The position numbers were made by a program, and so were the translations under genes. This document shows, piece after piece, positions 54,669 through 64,000 of a stretch of DNA of 64,000 nt. This DNA is from Streptomyces sp. WZ-12. GTDB lineage: Bacteria > Actinomycetota > Actinomycetes > Streptomycetales > Streptomycetaceae. The DNA is taken from positions 1,736,001 through 1,800,000 of the forward strand of contig NZ_CP118574.1 of assembly GCF_028898845.1 (NCBI RefSeq), written 5' to 3'. The notes below the pieces were generated by a model. That model ran no database searches, was not told the origin of the DNA, and saw nothing but the letters and a program-made list of their open reading frames with translations. How positions within the stretch are numbered: position 1 is the stretch's first letter; each line of letters starts with the position of its first letter.

Positions 54669-55541
54669 ATGCCGCTCGCCATCCTCCGCCGCCTGCGCGA
54701 CCGCACGCCGCACAGCCCGCAGCCGACCCTCCCGCACGGGGCGGGCGCGCTGGACCTGTGCGTCAACGATCCCGTCGGACTGCCGATGGCCGGAGTGGAG
54801 ATCGCCATCCGGGACGCCGGGGGCCGGGACGTCACGCACGGCCGGACCGACCCCAACGGCCGGCTCACGGTGACCCTGCAGCCCGGCCCCTACCGGGTCG
54901 TCGTGACCTCCGACGGCTTCCAGCCGGCCCGTTTCGAGGCCGTGGTGGTGGCGGGCGACCGGACCGCGCCCCTCCCGGTCACCCTGGAGCTGGCGCCCGC
55001 CCTGCCCCTCCCGGAGGCCGGCCAGTGGCGGCTCGACCCCGACCACAGCGCCATCCGCTTCACCGCCCGGCACATCGGACTGGCCGAGATCCACGGCCGG
55101 TTCAACCGCTTCGAGGGCGGGCTGTGGATCGGCGAGCGGATGCAGGACTCCCGGGTCGACGTGACCATCGACGCGGCCAGCATCGACACCGGCGTGCGGA
55201 TGCGCGACGACCACCTGCGTTCGGCGGAATTCCTGGACGTGGACCGATACCCCCACCTCCAGTTCGTCAGCGACAAGTTCGTCCACAAGGGGGGCGGCCG
55301 GTGGGCCGTGCAGGGCGTGCTCTACCTGCACGGCGTCAGCCGCACCATCCAACTGGACACCCGCTACCTGGGCATCGGCACCGGCATCATGGGCGAGACC
55401 CGCACCGCCTGCCAGGCCGTCACCGAACTGCACCGCGAGGACTTCACCCTGGACTGGCGCAAGATGCTCGCCAGGGGCATCGCGGCGATCGGCGCTACGA
55501 TCCGGATCGAGCTGGACATCCAGGCGGTCCGGCCCGAGTAG
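54669..55541 (+). CDS. YceI-family protein with N-terminal carboxypeptidase-regulatory-like domain
   Basis: 290 residues. Residues 30-105 form a beta-sandwich (VGLPMAGVEIAIRDAGGRDV, then GPYRVVVTSDGFQPARFE). Residues 117-285 are a YceI lipocalin-like barrel (GQWRLDPDHSAIRFTARHIG; DDHLRSAEFLDVDRYPHLQF; HGVSRTIQLD). YceI proteins bind long-chain isoprenoid lipids. No signal peptide is evident, so cytoplasmic or membrane-surface binding is likely. Confidence 0.87.
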   Translation: MPLAILRRLRDRTPHSPQPTLPHGAGALDLCVNDPVGLPMAGVEIAIRDAGGRDVTHGRTDPNGRLTVTLQPGPYRVVVTSDGFQPARFEAVVVAGDRTAPLPVTLELAPALPLPEAGQWRLDPDHSAIRFTARHIGLAEIHGRFNRFEGGLWIGERMQDSRVDVTIDAASIDTGVRMRDDHLRSAEFLDVDRYPHLQFVSDKFVHKGGGRWAVQGVLYLHGVSRTIQLDTRYLGIGTGIMGETRTACQAVTELHREDFTLDWRKMLARGIAAIGATIRIELDIQAVRPE

Positions 55542-55564
55542 CCACGCACGGAGAGGTGGTCGCC

Positions 55565-56497
55565 ATGACCGGCCCGTCACCAAAGCCGTCGCCCTCACTG
55601 GCCGAGGCGCTCGCCGCCGGCCCGGTGGTCCTCGACGGCGGCCTGTCCAACCAACTGGAGGCCGACGGGCGCGACCTGAGCGACGCCCTGTGGTCGGCCC
55701 GGCTGCTCGCCGAGGACCCCGAGGCCGTGGTGCGCGCCCACCTGGCGTACTACCGGGCCGGCGCCCAAGTGGCCATCACCGCCAGCTACCAGGCCACGTT
55801 CGAGGGGTTCGCGCGGCGCGGCACCGGGCCCGAAGAGGCCGCCGGGCTGCTGCGCCGGAGCGTCGCACTGGCCCGCGAGGCGGCCGCGCGGGCCGGCGCG
55901 GCCGGGACCGCCGGCCCGCTGTACGTCGCCGCGTCCGCGGGCCCGTACGGGGCGATGCTGGCGGACGGCTCCGAATACCGCGGCCAATACGGGCTGTCCG
56001 TGGGCGCGTTGGAGCGCTTCCACCGACCGCGCCTGGAGGTCCTGGCCGCCGCCCGGCCGGACGTCCTGGCCCTGGAGACGGTGCCGGACGCGGACGAGGC
56101 GCGGGCGCTGCTGCGGGCGGTGCGCGGCCTCGGCGTCCCCGCCTACCTGTCGTACAGCATCGCCGGGGACCGCACCCGCGCCGGGCAGCCGCTGGCCGAG
56201 GCGTTCGCGGCGCTCGCCGACGCGGACGAGCTGATCGCGGTCGGCGTCAACTGCTGTGCGCCGGACGACGCCGACGCGGCGGTGGCCCTCGCGGCGCACA
56301 TCACCGGCAAGCCGGTGGTGGTCTATCCGAACAGCGGCGAGCACTGGGACGCCGCGGCCCGGACCTGGCGCGGCAGCCCGGCGTTCCCCGCCGACCGGGT
56401 GGCCGGCTGGGTCGCTTCGGGCGCCCGGTTGATCGGCGGCTGCTGCCGGGTCGGCCCGGAGACCATCGCCGAACTGGCGGCCGTACTGGGCCGCTGA
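55565..56497 (+). CDS. mmuM: Homocysteine S-methyltransferase
   Basis: 310 residues. VLDGGLSNQLEADGRDL begins the barrel, followed by ITASYQATFEGF, then GVNCC and IGGCCRVGPE, which supply the three zinc-binding cysteines. It transfers methyl from S-methylmethionine or SAM to homocysteine to make methionine. ATG 55565 follows GAGAGGTGG. Confidence 0.92.
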   Translation: MTGPSPKPSPSLAEALAAGPVVLDGGLSNQLEADGRDLSDALWSARLLAEDPEAVVRAHLAYYRAGAQVAITASYQATFEGFARRGTGPEEAAGLLRRSVALAREAAARAGAAGTAGPLYVAASAGPYGAMLADGSEYRGQYGLSVGALERFHRPRLEVLAAARPDVLALETVPDADEARALLRAVRGLGVPAYLSYSIAGDRTRAGQPLAEAFAALADADELIAVGVNCCAPDDADAAVALAAHITGKPVVVYPNSGEHWDAAARTWRGSPAFPADRVAGWVASGARLIGGCCRVGPETIAELAAVLGR

Positions 56498-56552
56498 CCG
56501 GCCCCCGGAAAACGGGGCGCCGACCACCGGCGCGCCCCGTTAGCCTCCCGCC

Positions 56553-57277
56553 ATGGAGTGGGACGACGCGGCGTTGCTCGCGCTGGAAGTGGACACCATC
56601 TACGGGCTGGTACCGGCCACCGCCGACGGCCCGGCGACCGTGACGGACAAACCGGTCAAGGCCGTCTGGGCCTGGTCGCCGCGCGCCCGACTGCTGGCAC
56701 TGGGGCCGGGCGTGACCGGCCCGTTGCCGCCCCCCGCCACCACCGGTAACCAGGAGCAGCCCTACGCCCCGGAGGAGGCTCCCCTGGAGCTGGTGCGGTT
56801 GGCCCGTGCCCTGGGGGTGGCCGACCCGGACGCCGCCATCGAGGGCGGCCCGTCGTTGGTCTTCCCCCGCCACCTCCCGGCGCCGCCCCCGGCGGAGCTG
56901 CCGGTGATCGTCTCGGACGCCGACGGCCGCCGGGCCGCGGGGCAACTGGAGCGGCCCGGCAACTGGGAGCCCGACGAGTGGGCGGAGTTGATCTCCGGTG
57001 CCGCCGGGGAGTGGGCGATGGCCCTGGACGGCCCCGCGCCGGTGTCCATCTGCCACACCCCGGAGGCCAACGCCACCGCCGCGGAGGCGGGATCTGGACC
57101 CGCGCGGACTTCCACGGCCGCCGGCTGGCGCCGGCCGTCGTCGCCACCTGGGCCCACCGCATCGCCCGGCACAAGGAGGTGCTCTTCTACAGCACCACCG
57201 CCGGCAACCACGCCTCCCGTTCGGTCGCCCGCGCCCTCGGCCTCACCCCGCTCGGCTGGCTCTGGACGCTGCGCTGA
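56553..57277 (+). pseudogene. GNAT-family acetyltransferase interrupted by a frameshift
   Basis: The first 180 codons (EVDTIYGLVPATADGPATVT to ICHTPEANATAAEAG) form the N-terminus. At about 57093 one base appears missing (GCGGGATCTGG, where GCG GGx ATC TGG is expected). The family C-terminus continues in the next frame: IWTRADFHGRRLAPAVVATW, then STTAGNHASRSVARALGL, the acetyl-CoA-binding part of a GNAT fold, ending GWLWTLR. Either a real disruption or a sequencing error; restoring one base gives a full-length protein of about 241 residues. Confidence 0.75.
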
Positions 57278-57279
57278 GT

Positions 57280-57323
57280 CGCCCCCAAGGGGCAGCGCGG
57301 CCCGGCGCCGCCCCTTGGGGGCG
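57280..57323. terminator. Hairpin terminator
   Basis: CGCCCCCAAGGGGC pairs with GCCCCTTGGGGGCG around a 16-base GC-rich loop, 3 bp after the GNAT stop and 115 bp before the ABC importer operon. Confidence 0.85.
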
Positions 57324-57437
57324 TTACGGAGCCGCAACGGGACGCACCGGCGACAGCGCCCCCGGCCGATGGCAGGATGCAGGCCAACTCGCCGCACCCA
57401 CGGCCCGGTTGCCCGGCACGGCACTCCTGGAGGACCT

Positions 57438-58220
57438 GTGACCGCTCGCTCCGCGTTGCCCGTATCAGCCGCCGCGGCGGTAGCCGCCCTCCTGGCGGGC
57501 TGCACCAGCACCGCCCCCAACGGGAAGCAGGGCGCCGGCGCCGAACTGGTCCGCCCCGGGACCCTGGTGACCTGTACGCACCTGCCCTACGCCCCGTTCG
57601 AGGAGACCCGGAACGGCAAGATCGTCGGCTTCGACGTCGACCTGGTGGACCTCGTCGCCAAGGATCTAGGCGTCACCCAGCGGATCGTCAACACCCCGTT
57701 CGAGGGCGTCGAAACCGGCCAGGACTTCGCCATCCGCACCTGCGACCTCGCCGCCGCGGGCATGACCATCACCCCCGCCCGCGCCAAGGTCATGGACTTC
57801 TCCGACCCGTACTTCGACGCCACCCAGGCGCTCCTGGTCAGGCGCGGCGCCACCCCGGTCAGGAAGATCGCGGACCTGAAGGGAAAGAAGCTCGGCTACC
57901 TGAAGGCCACGACCGGCGCCAGCTACGCCAAGGACCACGGACCGGGCGTCGAGCTCGTCGAGTTCGAGGACGTCGGGCTGCTGCTCGCGGCGGTGCGATC
58001 CGGCCAGGTCGACGCCGGCATCAACGACAACGGCGTGCTCCTGGACTACGCCAAGCACAACCAGGACACCGCCGTGACCGCGGAGTTCGACACCGGCGAG
58101 CGCTACGGGTTCGCCGTCCGCAAGGGCAACGACGCGCTGCGGCGGCGCATCGACACGGCCCTGGCCAAGGCACAACGGGACGGGAGCTACGACCGGATCC
58201 ACCGGAAGTGGTTCGGTTGA
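57438..58220 (+). CDS. Amino-acid ABC importer, substrate-binding lipoprotein
   Basis: 260 residues. Lipobox LLAGC near residue 21, then an SBP family 3 domain: LPYAPFEETRNGKIVGFDVD, AAAGMTITPARAKVMDFSDPYF, and AGINDNGVLL. It binds a polar amino acid or opine outside the membrane and delivers it to the permease encoded next. GTG 57438 follows GGAGG. The stop overlaps the permease start (TGATG). Confidence 0.9.
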   Translation: MTARSALPVSAAAAVAALLAGCTSTAPNGKQGAGAELVRPGTLVTCTHLPYAPFEETRNGKIVGFDVDLVDLVAKDLGVTQRIVNTPFEGVETGQDFAIRTCDLAAAGMTITPARAKVMDFSDPYFDATQALLVRRGATPVRKIADLKGKKLGYLKATTGASYAKDHGPGVELVEFEDVGLLLAAVRSGQVDAGINDNGVLLDYAKHNQDTAVTAEFDTGERYGFAVRKGNDALRRRIDTALAKAQRDGSYDRIHRKWFG

Positions 58221-59011
58221 TGCCCCGGCCGCGCTCCCGGCGCCGCCGGGCCCTACTGGTCCGCGGCGCGCACTACGGCGTGCTGGTCGCCGCGGTCGCG
58301 GCACTCGCCCTGTTCGCTGACTGGCACCAGTTGGGGACGGCGTTCTTCGACCCCGCCGTCGCCGGGGCGCTGTTCCCCGACGTCCTCACCACCGCGCTGG
58401 TCAACACCGTGCGCTACACCCTCCTCGGCTTCGGCTTCGGGCTCGCCCTCGGCATGGTGCTGGCGCTGCTGCGGCTGTCGTCGGTACCGCCGTACCGCTG
58501 GCTGGCGGTGGTCTACATCGAGTTCTTCCGCGGGATCCCCGCCCTGTTGGTCTTCATCGCGCTCGGCTTCGGGGTGCCGCTGGCGTTCCAGGTCGCGCTC
58601 GACCAGAGCGCCACGGTGATGCTGTCCCTGGGGCTGGTGGGCGCGGCCTACATCGCCGAGACCCTGCGGGCCGGAATCCAGGCGGTGCCCAAGGGGCAGA
58701 CGGAGGCGGCCCGTTCGCTGGGCATGTCGCGGGGCCGGGCGATGGTCTCGATCGTCCTTCCGCAGGCGTTCCGGATCGTGCTGCCGCCGCTGACCAACGA
58801 GCTGATCCTGCTGACGAAGGACTCCTCGCTGGTCTATCTGCTGGGGCTGTCGCTCAACCAGTTCGAGCTGGCCAACTTCGGGCGGGACGCGCTGAACGAG
58901 CACAAGAGCCTCACCCCGGTACTGATCGCCGGGCTGCTCTATCTGGTGATCACCCTTCCGCTGGGCCAGGTGGTCCGGCGGCTGGAATCCCGTACGGCGC
59001 GGGCCAGATGA
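58220..59011 (+). CDS. Amino-acid ABC importer, permease
   Basis: 263 residues, five to six helices. The HisM/GlnP-type core is present: TLVNT-like start ([20 protein letters not shown]), [15 protein letters not shown], then [26 protein letters not shown], the EAA loop contacting the ATPase (split here at [20 protein letters not shown]). Forms the channel with the preceding SBP and following ATPase; it may homodimerise because no second permease is present. Confidence 0.9.
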   Translation: MPRPRSRRRRALLVRGAHYGVLVAAVAALALFADWHQLGTAFFDPAVAGALFPDVLTTALVNTVRYTLLGFGFGLALGMVLALLRLSSVPPYRWLAVVYIEFFRGIPALLVFIALGFGVPLAFQVALDQSATVMLSLGLVGAAYIAETLRAGIQAVPKGQTEAARSLGMSRGRAMVSIVLPQAFRIVLPPLTNELILLTKDSSLVYLLGLSLNQFELANFGRDALNEHKSLTPVLIAGLLYLVITLPLGQVVRRLESRTARAR

Positions 59012-59051
59012 GGCGCCGGGGCAGACAGGTGGGAAAACGGGAGGGGAATCG

Positions 59052-59963
59052 ATGACCGGCGGCGGACACGACATCGCCATCGAAGTGCGCGGGCTGCGCA
59101 AGGCGTTCGGCGACCTGGAGGTGCTGCGCGGGATCGACCTCTCGGTGGGCCGGGGCGAGGTGGTGTGCCTCATCGGGCCGTCCGGTTCGGGCAAGTCCAC
59201 GCTGCTGCGCTGCGTGAACCTGCTGGAGGAGCCGACCGCGGGCCGCATCACCGTCGCCGGCACCGAGGTCACCGACCCGGACGTCGACATCGACCGGCTG
59301 CGGCGCCGGATCGGCATGGTCTTCCAGTCCTTCAACCTCTTCCCGCACCTGACCGCCCTGGAGAACCTCGCCATCGCCCAGCGCAGGGTGCTCCACCGGG
59401 ACCGCGCCACGGCCGAACGGATCGCCCGGGACCAGTTGGCCCGGGTGGGACTGGCCGACAAGGCGGCCGCCTATCCGGCACGGCTGTCCGGCGGGCAGCA
59501 GCAACGGGTGGCGATCGCCCGCGCGTTGGCGATGGACCCGGAGCTGATGCTCTTCGACGAGCCGACCTCGGCGCTGGACCCGGAGCTAGTCGGCGACGTC
59601 CTGGCGGTGATGCGGGCACTGGCCCGGGACGGGATGACGATGCTGGTCGTCACGCACGAGATGGGCTTCGCCCGGGAGGTCGCCGACCGGGTCGCCTTCC
59701 TGGACGGCGGGCTGATCGTTGAGGAGGGCACCCCGGAAACGGTGGTCGGCGCGCCCCGGCACGAGCGGACCCGGGCGTTCCTGACCCGCGTCCTCAACCC
59801 GGCGGCCACCGAGGTGGACGAGGTGGGCGGCGCGGACCCGGCGGCCGGCCGGCCCGCCTCACAGCGCGCGCCGGCCGCTCCCGGTTGCCGGCTCAACGCA
59901 ACGGCGCCGTCAGCTTCTTGCTGCCGCTGCGGTTGCCGGTCAGGCTGCACACCACGGACCTGA
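59052..59963 (+). CDS. Amino-acid ABC importer, ATPase
   Basis: 303 residues. Walker [11 protein letters not shown]-loop [12 protein letters not shown], signature LSGGQQQR, Walker [14 protein letters not shown]-loop VVTHEMGFA: a complete GlnQ/HisP-type ATPase. These usually end near residue 250; the last 45 residues are non-conserved and overlap the convergent gene by 71 bp, so the true stop may have been lost or the tail is simply extra. ATG 59052 follows GGGAGGGG. Confidence 0.92.
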   Translation: MTGGGHDIAIEVRGLRKAFGDLEVLRGIDLSVGRGEVVCLIGPSGSGKSTLLRCVNLLEEPTAGRITVAGTEVTDPDVDIDRLRRRIGMVFQSFNLFPHLTALENLAIAQRRVLHRDRATAERIARDQLARVGLADKAAAYPARLSGGQQQRVAIARALAMDPELMLFDEPTSALDPELVGDVLAVMRALARDGMTMLVVTHEMGFAREVADRVAFLDGGLIVEEGTPETVVGAPRHERTRAFLTRVLNPAATEVDEVGGADPAAGRPASQRAPAAPGCRLNATAPSASCCRCGCRSGCTPRT

Positions 59964-60729
59964 TGCCCACCTTGTAGCCCTCGGCGTTGGGGAACTGCAC
60001 GTAGGTGCCCTCGGCCGTCCCCTTGGGCTGCTTGGCCGCGCGGTCGTGGAGTTCGACCGAACACAGCGCGGCCGCCTTGTCCTTGATCTCGTTCTCGGAG
60101 GTCAGGCCGCGCGGCAGGGTGTAGACGAAGACCACCTCGGCGTCGTGCGGGGCGTGGCAGGAGGCCCGCTCGTTGTTGCCACCGTTGCCGCCCGGCGGGA
60201 TGTCGTAGCAGTCGCCGGTCCTCAGCCGGTAGAAGGGGGCGGTGGCGCCGGTGGGCGTGGCCGTGGAGCTCTCCGGGGCGCTCGGGGTCGCGGAGTCGGA
60301 GGGGGTCGGGGCGGTGGCCGACGGGGTGGCGCTCGCGCCGGTGCCGGGGCCCGGGCTGGCCTGCTTGCCGCCGCCGGCACCGCCGTTGGCCCAGACGAAG
60401 CCGCCGATGACCAACGCGAGGACGAGCACGCCGGCACCGATGATCAGCGCGACGGTGGTGCCGTTGCCGCCGCCGGAGGGCGGTGCGGACGGCTGCTGCC
60501 AGCCCCCGTTGCCGCCGCCCGGACCAGCACCCCCGGCAGGGCCGAAGCCAGCGGGTGCGCCGTACGGGCCGGCGGGCGGCTGCCCGGCCTGCGGCGTCGA
60601 CGGCCCGTAACCCCTGGGACCGAAACCACTCGGGCCGCACGCGCCGCCCGTTGGCGGACCGAAACCGCCCCCTCCACCCTGGGGCGGCTGCGGCGGCTGG
60701 TTGGACTGCGGAGGCGGGGGAAAGCTCAT
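59893..60729 (-). CDS. Membrane-anchored protein with Pro/Gly-rich N-terminus and extracellular domain
   Basis: 278 residues. About 90 residues of Pro/Gly/Gln-rich cytoplasmic tail, one membrane helix ([20 protein letters not shown]), a Ser/Thr/Pro spacer, then an outside domain of about 110 residues ([46 protein letters not shown]) with four cysteines fitting two disulfides, like septum-formation (DUF4190/DUF4352-neighbour) actinobacterial surface proteins. Function unknown. ATG 60729. Confidence 0.78.
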   Translation of the reverse strand: MSFPPPPQSNQPPQPPQGGGGGFGPPTGGACGPSGFGPRGYGPSTPQAGQPPAGPYGAPAGFGPAGGAGPGGGNGGWQQPSAPPSGGGNGTTVALIIGAGVLVLALVIGGFVWANGGAGGGKQASPGPGTGASATPSATAPTPSDSATPSAPESSTATPTGATAPFYRLRTGDCYDIPPGGNGGNNERASCHAPHDAEVVFVYTLPRGLTSENEIKDKAAALCSVELHDRAAKQPKGTAEGTYVQFPNAEGYKVGIRSVVCSLTGNRSGSKKLTAPLR

Positions 60730-61328
60730 GCGGAGTTGATCGCTTCTTCGGTGTGGAGTCAGGGACCCGGCGACCGCTCCGGACCGTTCCGACGCGAAAT
60801 GTCCGCCCTGCGGCCACCGTTGACGACCCGCGGCCCGGTACGGACGGTTCCCGGCCCCGATCGCCCGGACAGACCCTAACGTGCCTGACGTGGCCACTTC
60901 ACTACCCGGAGGGTGCACCACCTTCGCCGACCTCACCGGGCCGAAGCGCGCCGCCCCGGGCCCGAGCAGCGAACTGCCCCGCCCCCTCGCCGGCCGGCGC
61001 GACCACGTCGACACCGCGCCGCGCGACGAGTTCGCCCCGCCGCCCACCGGCTTCGCCGCCCCTCACCACAGCGCCGACGAGCGGCAGTTGGCGATGCGGC
61101 GACACCCTCCGCGAGAGCGACGAGGACGGACGGCACGCCGCGGAGATCCGCCCCTCCGCAGGCCGCTCGGCGCCCGATCCACACCCGCCGGCGGGCCCGG
61201 CGCGTGTCGTCCACAGGCGCCGCGGGAGCCGTCGCGCGCGCATTACTATGCGGCAGCGCACGGGGTCCGAAGCGGCCGGGGCCCCGCCGCCAGGGCCTGG
61301 GCCACCGGCCGCCGAGGGAGAGTGCTCG
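60730..61328. other. Intergenic region, no gene supported
   Basis: 599 bp between divergent genes. Long open frames exist on both strands, but their translations are Arg/Pro/Ala-rich without a fold, ribosome site or family feature. It presumably holds the promoters of the membrane-anchored protein and of xylB; no clear operator was seen. Confidence 0.6.
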
Positions 61329-62759
61329 ATGGGCGCAGAGTCGGTCGGACCGCTGGTCGTCGGGGTGGACAGCTCGACGCAGTCCACCAAGGCGCTGGTG
61401 GTGGACGCGTCCACCGGCGAGGTGCTGGCCCGGGGGCAGGCACCGCACACGGTCGACGGCACGGCGGGCAAGGAGAGCGACCCCCGGCAGTGGTGGCGGG
61501 CGTTGGGCGAGGCACTGGCGCAGTGCGGGCCCGCCGCGCGCCAGGCGTCCGCGGTCTCGGTCGCCGGACAGCAGCACGGCCTGGTCACGTTGGACGCGGC
61601 CGGCGAGCCGGTCCGCCCGGCGCTGCTGTGGAACGACGTCCGACCGGCCCGCGAGAGCGAGCAGTTGATCGCCGACGGCGGCGGACCGGCGGCGTGGGCG
61701 AAACGGATCGGGAGCGTCCCGGGCCCGGCGTTCACGGTCGCCAAGTGGGCCTGGCTGCGCGCCCATGAGCCGGCGGCGGCCGCCGCCACCGCCGCCGTTC
61801 GACTACCGCACGACTACCTCGTCCAGCGGCTGACCGGCCAGCCGGTCACCGACCGCGGCGACGCCTCCGGCACCGGCTGGTGGTCGTCCACCACCGGGGC
61901 CTACGACCCGGAGGTGCTGGAACGGGTCGGGCTGGCCCCCGCCATGCTCCCGCGGGTGGCGCTCCCCGGAGAGGCCGCCGGCACCGTGCGGACCGACGAA
62001 CTACCGTTGCCCCACGGGGCGTTGGTGGCCGCTGGAACGGGCGACAACATGGCGGCGGCGCTCGGCCTGGGCCTGCGCCCCGGGCAGCCGGTGCTGAGCC
62101 TGGGCACCTCCGGCACCGTCTACGCGGTCAGCACCCGCCGGCCCGCCGACCCCACCGGCACGGTCGCGGGCTTCGCCGACGCCCGAGGCGACTGGCTCCC
62201 CCTGGCCTGCACGCTCAACTGCACGCTCGCCGTGGACCGGGTGGCCGCGCTGCTCGGCCGCGACCGGGAGGCCGTCGAGCCGGGCGGCGACGCCGTGTTG
62301 CTGCCCTTCCTGGACGGCGAGCGGACCCCGAATCTGCCGCACGCCTCGGGCCTGCTGCACGGCCTGCGCCACGACACCACCGCCGGCCAACTGCTCCAAG
62401 CCGCCTATGACGGCGCGGTGTTCGCGCTGCTGCGGGCGCTGGACGAGCTGCCGGGGACGGACGCCGCGCCCGGCGCGCCGCTGCTGCTGATCGGCGGCGG
62501 GGCCCGGGGCGACGCCTGGCGGGAGACCGTGCGCCGGCTCTCCGGCCGGCCGGTGGTGGTGCCCGACGCCGACGAGCTCGCCGCACTGGGGGCGGCGGCG
62601 CAGGCGGCCGGGCTGCTACTGGAGGAGGATCCGGCGGCGGTGGCGCGCCGTTGGGGCACGGCCCGCGGCGCGGAATACCCGGCCCGGGAGCAAGACACCG
62701 CCACCTGGGGGAGATTGACTGCCACACTGAGCAACGCGGCGCTCCTGTGGGGCAGTTGA
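61329..62759 (+). CDS. xylB: Xylulokinase
   Basis: 476 residues of the FGGY carbohydrate kinase family. The N-terminal ATP fold begins GVDSSTQSTKALVVD; the substrate site includes VAGQQHGLV and LLWNDVRP; the C-terminal half has GTGDNMAAALGLGL, SLGTSGTVYA and LIGGGARGDAWRE. It phosphorylates D-xylulose to xylulose 5-phosphate. No xylA or xyl regulator is adjacent. ATG 61329. Confidence 0.9.
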   Translation: MGAESVGPLVVGVDSSTQSTKALVVDASTGEVLARGQAPHTVDGTAGKESDPRQWWRALGEALAQCGPAARQASAVSVAGQQHGLVTLDAAGEPVRPALLWNDVRPARESEQLIADGGGPAAWAKRIGSVPGPAFTVAKWAWLRAHEPAAAAATAAVRLPHDYLVQRLTGQPVTDRGDASGTGWWSSTTGAYDPEVLERVGLAPAMLPRVALPGEAAGTVRTDELPLPHGALVAAGTGDNMAAALGLGLRPGQPVLSLGTSGTVYAVSTRRPADPTGTVAGFADARGDWLPLACTLNCTLAVDRVAALLGRDREAVEPGGDAVLLPFLDGERTPNLPHASGLLHGLRHDTTAGQLLQAAYDGAVFALLRALDELPGTDAAPGAPLLLIGGGARGDAWRETVRRLSGRPVVVPDADELAALGAAAQAAGLLLEEDPAAVARRWGTARGAEYPAREQDTATWGRLTATLSNAALLWGS

Positions 62760-62810
62760 CCGACGGGGCAATCACCCCGGCACACCGTGCCCACATCGAA
62801 AAAACGCTAA

Positions 62811-64000
<1,190 letters not shown>

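Noticed and set aside
60881..61768. Long open frame upstream of and overlapping xylB
   Set aside because: No ribosome site, no fold, Arg/Pro-rich, and it runs into xylB in another frame.

Overview
The window is high-GC actinobacterial chromosome, almost certainly Streptomyces. The signs are strong G/C bias at third codon positions, GTG and leaderless starts, an EshA-type (family 2B) encapsulin, parts of a conservon, DUF6397, F420-dependent oxidoreductase and MpaB-type oxygenase genes, and Streptomyces-type alpha-amylase and GH109 enzymes. It divides into a left chromosomal arm (1-7869), an integrated element (7870-24079) and a right chromosomal arm (24080-64000).

Left arm: a 5'-truncated flavoprotein monooxygenase converges on adenosine deaminase (add). 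A GntR/HutC-type regulator and an MHS-type transporter follow, and then a translationally coupled lutABC operon for L-lactate oxidation. An array of 65-bp tandem repeats fills the space between lutC and the element.

The element is the main discovery. It is 16,210 bp with perfect 95-bp terminal inverted repeats, and it is visibly less GC-rich than its host. It encodes a CRISPR-free Cas1 with all catalytic residues, a family B DNA polymerase whose motif spacing fits protein priming, and an HNH-type protein. This is the gene set of a casposon. It also encodes a tectivirus-like virion module: a candidate double-jelly-roll capsid protein, an A32/P9-type packaging ATPase, a membrane-anchored lytic transglycosylase and a run of very small one-helix membrane proteins. 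The simplest reading is a membrane-containing linear-genome phage that integrates with a casposase-like Cas1 in place of a tyrosine or serine recombinase. A Streptomyces-style XRE regulator and small accessory genes lie at its left end. Replication and structural genes run leftward from about 19.8 kb, and lysis, vertex-like and integration genes run rightward.

Right arm: a MarR-controlled ABC exporter and a two-domain D-lactate dehydrogenase, so L- and D-lactate genes now flank the element. Next come secreted alpha-amylase, a Tat-exported GH109 glycosidase, a DctA dicarboxylate carrier, an L,D-transpeptidase lipoprotein, a heterodimeric ABC exporter, a YdjM-type membrane protein, a DUF3516 SKI2-like helicase, thioesterase II, scattered conservon parts (roadblock and GTPase), an NCS1 permease with a methyltransferase, and an MpaB-family oxygenase. 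After these are a decayed SNF2/SWIM locus, a YceI protein, homocysteine S-methyltransferase, a frameshifted GNAT gene, a complete amino-acid ABC importer, xylulokinase, and the start of eshA, cut by the window end.

No rRNA, tRNA or CRISPR array was seen.
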